The notes under the pieces are model-generated. The model did no database searches, was not told the DNA's origin, and worked only from the letters and a program-made list of their open reading frames with translations. Source: JACCYJ01 sp038198775 (GTDB lineage Bacteria; Actinomycetota; Actinomycetes; Propionibacteriales; Nocardioidaceae). Taken from it: a DNA stretch of 64,000 bases. The DNA lies in the NCBI GenBank assembly GCA_038198775.1, contig JBBPZV010000017.1, positions 171,580 through 235,579 on the forward strand, in the 5' to 3' direction. A program made the translations under genes and the position numbers. Shown here piece by piece: positions 59,035 through 64,000 of the stretch (positions are counted from its first letter, which is position 1; every line of letters begins with the position of its first letter).

Positions 59035-59127
59035 GGAGGTGTCGCCTAGTCCGGTTGATGGCGCCCGCCTGCTAAGCGGGTTGAGGGTTGTCCCCTCTCG
59101 CGGGTTCAAATCCCGCCACCTCCGCCA
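59035..59127 (+). tRNA. tRNA-Ser (GCT anticodon)
   Basis: A 93-nt class II tRNA with encoded CCA. GGAGGTG pairs with CACCTCC, discriminator G. The anticodon arm CCCGC-CTGCTAA-GCGGG gives GCU, reading AGC/AGU. A long variable arm precedes the T arm GCGGG-TTCAAAT-CCCGC. It ends 21 bp from the convergent pckG stop. Confidence 0.95.
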
Positions 59128-59148
59128 CCCACCCGTGCTCGGGTGAAG

Positions 59149-60978
59149 TCAGCTGTCGAGGCGCGCCCTGAGGCTGTCCAGCTCGGTCCACAGCACCGCG
59201 GGCAGCTTCTCGCCGAAGCGGTCGAACCAGGCGCTGATCTGCGGGACCTCGTCGATCCACTCGCTGCGGTCGACCGCCAGCGCCTCGGCGAGGTCCTCGC
59301 GGGACAGCTCGAGCCCCTCCAGGTCGATGCTGTCCACGGTCGGCACCCGGCCGATCGGGGTGTCGACGGCCTCAGCGGTCCCCTCGATACGCTCCACCAC
59401 CCACTTCAGCACCCGGCTGTTCTCGCCGAAGCCGGGCCACAGGAAACGGCCGTCGTCACCGCGGCGGAACCAGTTGACGTAGTAGACCCGCGGCAGCTTT
59501 GCCGCGTCGTGCTCCTTGCCGACGGTGATCCAGTGGTCGAGGTAGTCGCCGGCGTGATACCCCATGAACGGCAGCATCGCCATCGGATCGCGGCGTACGA
59601 CACCGACGGCGCCGGTGGCGGCGGCGGTCGTCTCGCTCGAAAGCGTCGCACCGAGGAACGTCCCGTGCGTCCAGTCGCGGGCCTCGGTGACCAGCGGGAT
59701 CGTCGTCTTGCGCCGGCCACCGAACAGGATCGCGTCGATCGGCACGCCCTTGGGGTCGTCGAACTCCGGTGCGATGATCGGGCACTGCTTGATCGGCGTG
59801 CAGAAGCGGCTGTTGGGGTGCGCGGAGGGTTCGCCGCTGTCGGGGGTCCAGTCGCGCCCCAACCAGTCGGTCAGGTGCGACGGAGGCTCCTCGGTCATCC
59901 CCTCCCACCAGACGTCCCCGTCGTCGCGCAGCGCCACATTTGTGAACACCGAGTTGCCCTTGGCGACGGTGCGCATGGCGTTCGGGTTGGTGCCCCAGCC
60001 GGTGCCTGGCGCGACTCCGAAGAACCCGTACTCGGGGTTGATCGCGTAGAGACGCCCGTCCCGTCCGAACCGCATCCAGGCGATGTCGTCGCCCAGCGTC
60101 TCGACCTTCCAGCCGGGGACGGTCGGCTCCAGCATCGCCATGTTGGTCTTGCCGCAGGCGCTCGGGAACGCCGCCGCCACGTAGTACGTGCGGTGCTGCG
60201 GCGAGGTCAGCTTGAGGATCAGCATGTGCTCGGCGAGCCAGCCCTCGTCACGCGCCATCACCGACGCGATGCGCAGCGCATAGCACTTCTTGCCGAGCAG
60301 CGAGTTGCCGCCGTAGCCCGAGCCGTACGACCAGATCGCGCGTTCCTCAGGGAAGTGCGTGATGTACTTCGTGTCGTTGCAGGGCCAGGGGACGTCTTGC
60401 TCACCCGGCTCGAGCGGTGCTCCCACCGAGTGCAGGCAGGCCACGTAGCTTGCCTCCAGCTCCTCGATCCGGTCGAGCACGCGGCGCCCCATCCGAGCCA
60501 TCACCCGCATGGACACCGCGACGTACGCCGAGTCGGTGATCTCCACCCCGAACATGGGCTGTTCGGCGTCGAGGTGGCCCATGACGAACGGGATGACGTA
60601 CATGGTCCGGCCGCGCATGCACCCGCGGTAGAGCCCGGTCATGAGCCGTTTCATCTCGTCGGGGGCCATCCAGTTGTTCGTGGGCCCTGCGTCGGACTCC
60701 TCGCGGCTGCAGATGAACGTGCGGTCCTCGACGCGGGCGACGTCGCTCGGGTCGGTGCGCGCCCAGAACGAGTTCGGCTTCTTTGACTCGTCGAGCCGGA
60801 CGAACGTGCCGGCGGCGATCAGCTCGTCGCCGAGCCGGTCCCACTCGGCGTCGGACCCGTCGCACCAGTGGACCTGGGCTGGCTCGGTGAGGGCCGCAAC
60901 GTCGTCGACCCACGCCTGGAGTCCGGCGTGGGTCGATCGGTAGGCAGTCTCCGTGCCCGGGTCGGTATCCGTGGTCAT
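59149..60978 (-). CDS. pckG: phosphoenolpyruvate carboxykinase (GTP)
   Basis: A 609-residue gluconeogenic enzyme converting oxaloacetate and GTP to PEP. Motifs: the PEPCK-specific RTMYVIPFVMGH, GSGYGGNSLLGKKCYALRIAS, the kinase loop FPSACGKTNMAML with its hyper-reactive Cys, LGDDIAWM (metal Asp) and FFGVAPGTG, followed by NFFRRG-like VNWFRRGDDGRFLWPGFGENSRVL. GAGAGGGAAG precedes ATG 60978. The 157-bp upstream region shows no certain promoter. Confidence 0.97.
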   Translation of the reverse strand: MTTDTDPGTETAYRSTHAGLQAWVDDVAALTEPAQVHWCDGSDAEWDRLGDELIAAGTFVRLDESKKPNSFWARTDPSDVARVEDRTFICSREESDAGPTNNWMAPDEMKRLMTGLYRGCMRGRTMYVIPFVMGHLDAEQPMFGVEITDSAYVAVSMRVMARMGRRVLDRIEELEASYVACLHSVGAPLEPGEQDVPWPCNDTKYITHFPEERAIWSYGSGYGGNSLLGKKCYALRIASVMARDEGWLAEHMLILKLTSPQHRTYYVAAAFPSACGKTNMAMLEPTVPGWKVETLGDDIAWMRFGRDGRLYAINPEYGFFGVAPGTGWGTNPNAMRTVAKGNSVFTNVALRDDGDVWWEGMTEEPPSHLTDWLGRDWTPDSGEPSAHPNSRFCTPIKQCPIIAPEFDDPKGVPIDAILFGGRRKTTIPLVTEARDWTHGTFLGATLSSETTAAATGAVGVVRRDPMAMLPFMGYHAGDYLDHWITVGKEHDAAKLPRVYYVNWFRRGDDGRFLWPGFGENSRVLKWVVERIEGTAEAVDTPIGRVPTVDSIDLEGLELSREDLAEALAVDRSEWIDEVPQISAWFDRFGEKLPAVLWTELDSLRARLDS

Positions 60979-61135
60979 GCCGACTTCCCTCTCGCGCACC
61001 GCGGCGTCCGACAACGACCCCGCCCGCCGGGTTGTCCGGCGAAGGATGTGGTTGGCCGTCCACTGCCGAGCGGACGACCCGCACAGCGTACGCCGTGGGG
61101 GGCGCCAGCCGCTATGGTCCGGCTCGTGAAAGCGG

Positions 61136-61585
61136 TCACAAGGCGGACCGGGATGCCGTCTTCAGCAGCGTTCTGCGCTGGACGACAACCCGGTGTACGG
61201 TCTCGGCGGCCTCGGTCGTGTCCTCATGTTCCCAGACGTGCAGCGGCAGCCAGCCGGCCCGTTCGAGCAAGATGTCGGTGTCGCGGTCACGCTTGACGTT
61301 GCGTTGAAGTTTTTCTGCCCACCAGGCGCCGTTGGCCCTGGGGGCGGTCGCGTGCTTTGGGCAGCTGTGCCAGAAGCAGCCGTCGACGAAGACCGCGACC
61401 CTGGCGGGAACGAACACTATGTCGGCACGGCGACGGCTAAACGGCAGAACCTGTCGGTTCACACGGAACCGGAGGCCCAACCGATGGAGTCTTCGACGCA
61501 GCTCGAGCTCCGGTCGGGTGTCGCGGCGACGCTGGCGCCGCATCCGTTGCGACGACTCAGGTGACGACGCCCGGGGAACGGCCAT
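61136..61585 (-). CDS. vsr: very short patch repair endonuclease (Vsr)
   Basis: A 149-residue PD-(D/E)XK-type endonuclease that nicks at T:G mismatches created by deamination of 5-methylcytosine. Motifs: SSPESSQRMRRQRRRDTRPELELRRRLHRLGLRFRVNRQVLP, FSRRRADIVFVPARVAVFVDGCFWHSCPKHA (catalytic Asp and zinc-binding Cys/His) and RDTDILLERAGWLPLHVWEHE. It is paired with an m5C methyltransferase, as expected. The ATG overlaps the upstream endonuclease stop (TGATG). Confidence 0.95.
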   Translation of the reverse strand: MAVPRASSPESSQRMRRQRRRDTRPELELRRRLHRLGLRFRVNRQVLPFSRRRADIVFVPARVAVFVDGCFWHSCPKHATAPRANGAWWAEKLQRNVKRDRDTDILLERAGWLPLHVWEHEDTTEAAETVHRVVVQRRTLLKTASRSAL

Positions 61586-62433
61586 CAGACGTAAGCGAAG
61601 GTGGTGTCGTACTCGTTCGCCATGCGCACGATCATGCTGCCGTAGTTGAACGGATCCCCGGGCGCCGGTGCAGGTGGATCGGTCACGAGCTCGACCGGTC
61701 CGCCATCGTTGCGGAGCCTCAGCACCGTAACCCCGACGCCGTCGAAGCCAACTCCGGACGAAGCCGACCGACGAGGGACTTCGGCAAGCTTCTGCAACAC
61801 CCGATGTGTATCGGATGGCTGCCGATGAATGGTCACGCGCGGCTCACTGCCAGCCAGTCGAAAGTTGTTCACAACTGGGGACATGAACTCCTCCGCGCTG
61901 TTCACCTGAACATAACCGATCGCGATCGCCTGTCGGGACGCACCGTGCACGCACAGATGGGAGGAGTTCAGTTCGTCGTACAGGCGCGGCAACGACTTGA
62001 CGTGTGCAGTCATACAGGCCTTCGCCTCGAGGGCGACTAGCACGGCGCCAACCGGCCCAATCGGGAAATCTGGCAATGCGTCCAAGACGCCCTGCTCGAT
62101 GTCGGTCAACTGGATACCGTAACGCTCTACCAGGTCAGCGAAGGTGCCATCTCTTGTCGTGGCGACCCACGTCGGCCGGGCGATCACCAGATCGAGTTCC
62201 TTCCTTCGACCAGTGGCAAAATCGGTCATCGGATGGTTGACACCGAGGACCACCTTGTTGGCGTTGACATGACGACGCAGTAGCGAAGACGTGGCGAGCA
62301 GATCCAGAGCCACCCCCCAGCACCCAACCTTCGAGTGCCGGTCCGAGCGCGAGTGGTACTGCCAAAGATTGCCGTACTTGTCCGGAGGCCCGGGGCGGGC
62401 GAGGAATCTGACCAGGACGTCGGGACCGTGCAC
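61585..62433 (-). CDS. putative type II restriction endonuclease
   Basis: A 282-residue protein between vsr and the m5C methyltransferase. It has a plausible PD-(D/E)XK core: KELDLVIARP with Asp81 and, after about 55 residues, VALEAKACMTAHVKSLPRLYDELNSSH with Glu136-x-Lys138. The N-terminus (YGNLWQYHSRSDRHSKVGCWGVALDLL) is not known to me. Position, overlap with vsr and catalytic pattern make a restriction endonuclease the best guess; recognition site unknown. Codon use is visibly less GC-biased than in neighbours. Confidence 0.7.
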   Translation of the reverse strand: MHGPDVLVRFLARPGPPDKYGNLWQYHSRSDRHSKVGCWGVALDLLATSSLLRRHVNANKVVLGVNHPMTDFATGRRKELDLVIARPTWVATTRDGTFADLVERYGIQLTDIEQGVLDALPDFPIGPVGAVLVALEAKACMTAHVKSLPRLYDELNSSHLCVHGASRQAIAIGYVQVNSAEEFMSPVVNNFRLAGSEPRVTIHRQPSDTHRVLQKLAEVPRRSASSGVGFDGVGVTVLRLRNDGGPVELVTDPPAPAPGDPFNYGSMIVRMANEYDTTFAYV

Positions 62434-62478
62434 CCTCGGAGGTTATAACGCCTTCCCCCGTTCGGGGGTTGGCTCGAC

Positions 62479-63663
62479 TCAGACGGCCAGAGGCTCCATG
62501 CCGAGCTCAGTGAACCGGGCATGCTCGACAACGTCGGAGCGAAAGCGTGGATGGCGTCCGAGGTTCCCTTGTTGAAGCCGGCGCCAGAACCCCGTCACGG
62601 CGCGTTGACTCAGCGCCGCAGCGGTCTCCGGGTCGATGACCTCCAGCAAGTGCCGGTAGGACGTGCGGACCGGATATTCGGAGACGTTGACGCTCCACAC
62701 CCGGCCTGCCTCACCCCAGGCGGCTGTCGGCCAAGCGCCCTTGCCTGGCCAGGGTGCTTGGTGTTGTCGGTACTCGCCAGGTGCGGCAAGCCGTTGGGCG
62801 ACCCATGCTGCGGCTCCTACCGTCACTGCATTGCCGATGAGTCTCCAACGCGGGCCATTCTTGCCCGGACCATCTGACTCGGCCGTCCAGCCACGCGCGA
62901 ACCCTTGGAGCTCTTCGGCGTCTTCGACGGTGGGCACTATGAACTTGCGACCCGGTTGGGCATCGGGGACCCAGACCGCCGGCGGCGACGGAATGCCGAT
63001 GGTGGAGCCTCCCTTAAGAGTGGGGACGGCGTCTCGGGCCCATCCAAGTCCCCCTCGACCCTCGGTCCAGTAGAAACCGAACGCGTCGTCGACCAGCTGG
63101 GAGTCGTGATGTGGACCAGCTTCGTCAGCGAAGAGGACGCCTCGGGGGTCTTCGGACCTTGATGCGACCAAGAGGACGCGTCGTCGGCGCTGTGGCACGC
63201 TCGTGAACCGCGAGTCGACGACACGGTAGGCCCATCGATACCCGAGCAGCTCCAGTTGCCCGACGAGGTAGCGCATTGCACGGCCGCGATCAAGCGCGAG
63301 CATGTTGGGGACGTTCTCGATCATCAACCATGGAAGGCGCCGACGACTCACCGCAGCCAGCCGCAGGGCTTCGAAGACGTGCGAAACCAGGCTCGACTGT
63401 GTTCCGGCAATGCCTGCAGTGCGCCCTGCCTGGGACAGGTCGGTACATGGGAAGCCCGCGGCCAGGACGTCTGTGTCGCTGGGAAGATCACCCAGCTCAC
63501 GTACGTCCTGCCGCACCTCGACGCCCGGGAACCGTGCCATGAGCACTCGCTGTGCCGGCGGCCAGCACTCACAGAAAAACTCTGTGTGCACCTGGTGACC
63601 GAGAGCACGTTTGAAACCTAGCTCAATGCCACCTATTCCAGCGAACAGCCCGACGACCCTCAC
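62479..63663 (-). CDS. DNA (cytosine-5) methyltransferase
   Basis: A 394-residue C5-methyltransferase. Motif I is VGLFAGIGGIELGF, motif IV AGFPCTDLSQAGR (nucleophile Cys73), motif VI MIENVPN (Glu116) and motif VIII SVPQRRRRVLLVAS. The target-recognition region is about 210-270, motif IX/X is GPRWRLIGNAVTVGAAAWVAQRL, and an unusual C-terminal extension of about 90 residues follows. GTG 63663 is preferred because AAGGAGG lies 8 nt upstream. It forms an R-M-repair module with the two downstream genes. Confidence 0.93.
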   Translation of the reverse strand: MRVVGLFAGIGGIELGFKRALGHQVHTEFFCECWPPAQRVLMARFPGVEVRQDVRELGDLPSDTDVLAAGFPCTDLSQAGRTAGIAGTQSSLVSHVFEALRLAAVSRRRLPWLMIENVPNMLALDRGRAMRYLVGQLELLGYRWAYRVVDSRFTSVPQRRRRVLLVASRSEDPRGVLFADEAGPHHDSQLVDDAFGFYWTEGRGGLGWARDAVPTLKGGSTIGIPSPPAVWVPDAQPGRKFIVPTVEDAEELQGFARGWTAESDGPGKNGPRWRLIGNAVTVGAAAWVAQRLAAPGEYRQHQAPWPGKGAWPTAAWGEAGRVWSVNVSEYPVRTSYRHLLEVIDPETAAALSQRAVTGFWRRLQQGNLGRHPRFRSDVVEHARFTELGMEPLAV

Positions 63664-63802
63664 CGCGTCCGCCTCCTTGTTTCGCTCTCCCACGACTCGG
63701 CAGCTGTATGGAACAGTAGCCGCGCCAGCAGACAGTCTCGAGGTTCGGCGCGGCACCTGTGGAGACGGGGCTTGGAGGTTGCAGGTGCTCACCCGGACGT
63801 CG

Positions 63803-63820
63803 GCGCGCATTACTGCGCGC
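63803..63820. other. perfect hairpin GCGCGCA-TTAC-TGCGCGC upstream of the methyltransferase
   Basis: Seven-bp arms with a four-base loop lie 140 bp upstream of the methyltransferase start, in the roughly 196-bp non-coding stretch before the IS end. It could be a regulatory site of the R-M module or IS-related. Nothing else is recognised in that stretch. Confidence 0.35.
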
Positions 63821-63859
63821 ACCCTGCTGAGCCCCGCGTGGCGCGCTCGAAGGGATTCG

Positions 63860-64000
63860 TGTCAACGCCGGTCGAAATCTGACCCCTTTCCGCCGGTTGA
63901 AAATTGACCCCCCTGGTGTTCAGGTTTCCTTGGTTGGCGACCCTGGGACTCGTCCGAGGTCGCGGTCTTTGAGCCGGTAGGAGTCGCCCTTGAGGGCGAC
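63860..64000 (-). mobile_element. end of an IS21-family insertion sequence
   Basis: The probable terminus begins with TGTCAACGCCGG at 63860. Two imperfect terminal repeats follow, CGCCGGTCGAAATCTGACCCC (63866-63886) and a similar unit from 63891 with CGCCGGTTGAAA and TTGACCCC. Multiple terminal repeats of this kind and the istB end inside identify IS21-type elements. The rest lies beyond the window. Confidence 0.8.
63921..64000 (-). CDS. istB: IstB-like transposition helper ATPase, C-terminal fragment
   Basis: Only the last 26 codons are in the window. They read ALKGDSYRLKDRDLGRVP followed by GSPTKET and a stop at 63921-63923, the characteristic IstB C-terminus. IstB is the AAA+ helper of the IstA transposase in IS21 elements. 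Whether the element is intact cannot be judged here. Confidence 0.82.

Overview
The window comes from a high-GC actinobacterium (Actinomycetota, most likely class Actinomycetes). The main evidence is a mycothiol enzyme (MscR), the cell-division protein CrgA, the FhaA-FhaB-PstP-RodA-PbpA-PknB growth cassette, a Bpa-type proteasome activator, GTP-dependent PEP carboxykinase, frequent GTG starts, ATGA/GTGA gene overlaps, and many leaderless -10 boxes directly before start codons. The genus cannot be fixed from sequence alone.

Layout. 1-4.1 kb: end of mscR, its metallo-hydrolase partner, glyA, a SURF1-like gene and a DUF3817 gene. 4.1-14.8 kb: the conserved block found near the actinobacterial replication origin (cyclophilin, rhomboid protease, crgA, DUF881, then pknB, pbpA, rodA, pstP, fhaB, fhaA in one tightly packed minus-strand operon); pknA is absent. 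15-19.6 kb: tRNA-Leu(CAG), a frameshift-ridden toxin-antitoxin remnant, two DinB/mycothiol-type genes, a GNAT gene and two membrane proteins. 19.6-25.5 kb: a coupled three-gene oxidative cassette (TPP enzyme, FAD/Fe-S oxidoreductase, enolase-superfamily enzyme). 25.5-27.7 kb: a stress island (HspR-like repressor, J-domain protein, Hsp20, group-3 sigma factor). 27.9-34.8 kb: methylcrotonyl-CoA carboxylase and HMG-CoA lyase flanked by two paralogous sulfotransferases. 34.8-43.4 kb: EcsC-like, aat, a Fpg/Nei glycosylase, an AAA ATPase, GDPD, an RsbW-like kinase, DUF5926, VOC and arginine deiminase. 43.4-50.1 kb: a five-gene coupled operon, larB-larC-murJ-glycosyltransferase-membrane phosphatase-like. 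50.2-61 kb: DUF4446, a PAP2-DAG kinase fusion, serS, HAD, bpa, quinone oxidoreductase, mobA, a CapA lipoprotein, a mini biotin carrier, two tRNA-Ser genes and pckG. 61.1-64 kb: an accessory module with Vsr, a putative restriction endonuclease and an m5C methyltransferase, followed by the end of an IS21-family element.

How it works together. Housekeeping functions dominate: wall growth and its Ser/Thr-kinase control, leucine catabolism to acetoacetate and acetyl-CoA, one-carbon metabolism, gluconeogenesis, translation and protein quality control. The group-3 sigma factor (26.9-27.7 kb) and a near-textbook GTTT-N15-GGGTAA promoter before the RsbW-like kinase (40.1 kb) suggest one general-stress circuit split between two loci.

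The least explained item is a 59-bp two-hairpin repeat present twice (2737-2795 and 18049-18107). Both copies lie at the 3' end of a gene, in the same orientation relative to it, and keep their stems although the sequence has diverged.
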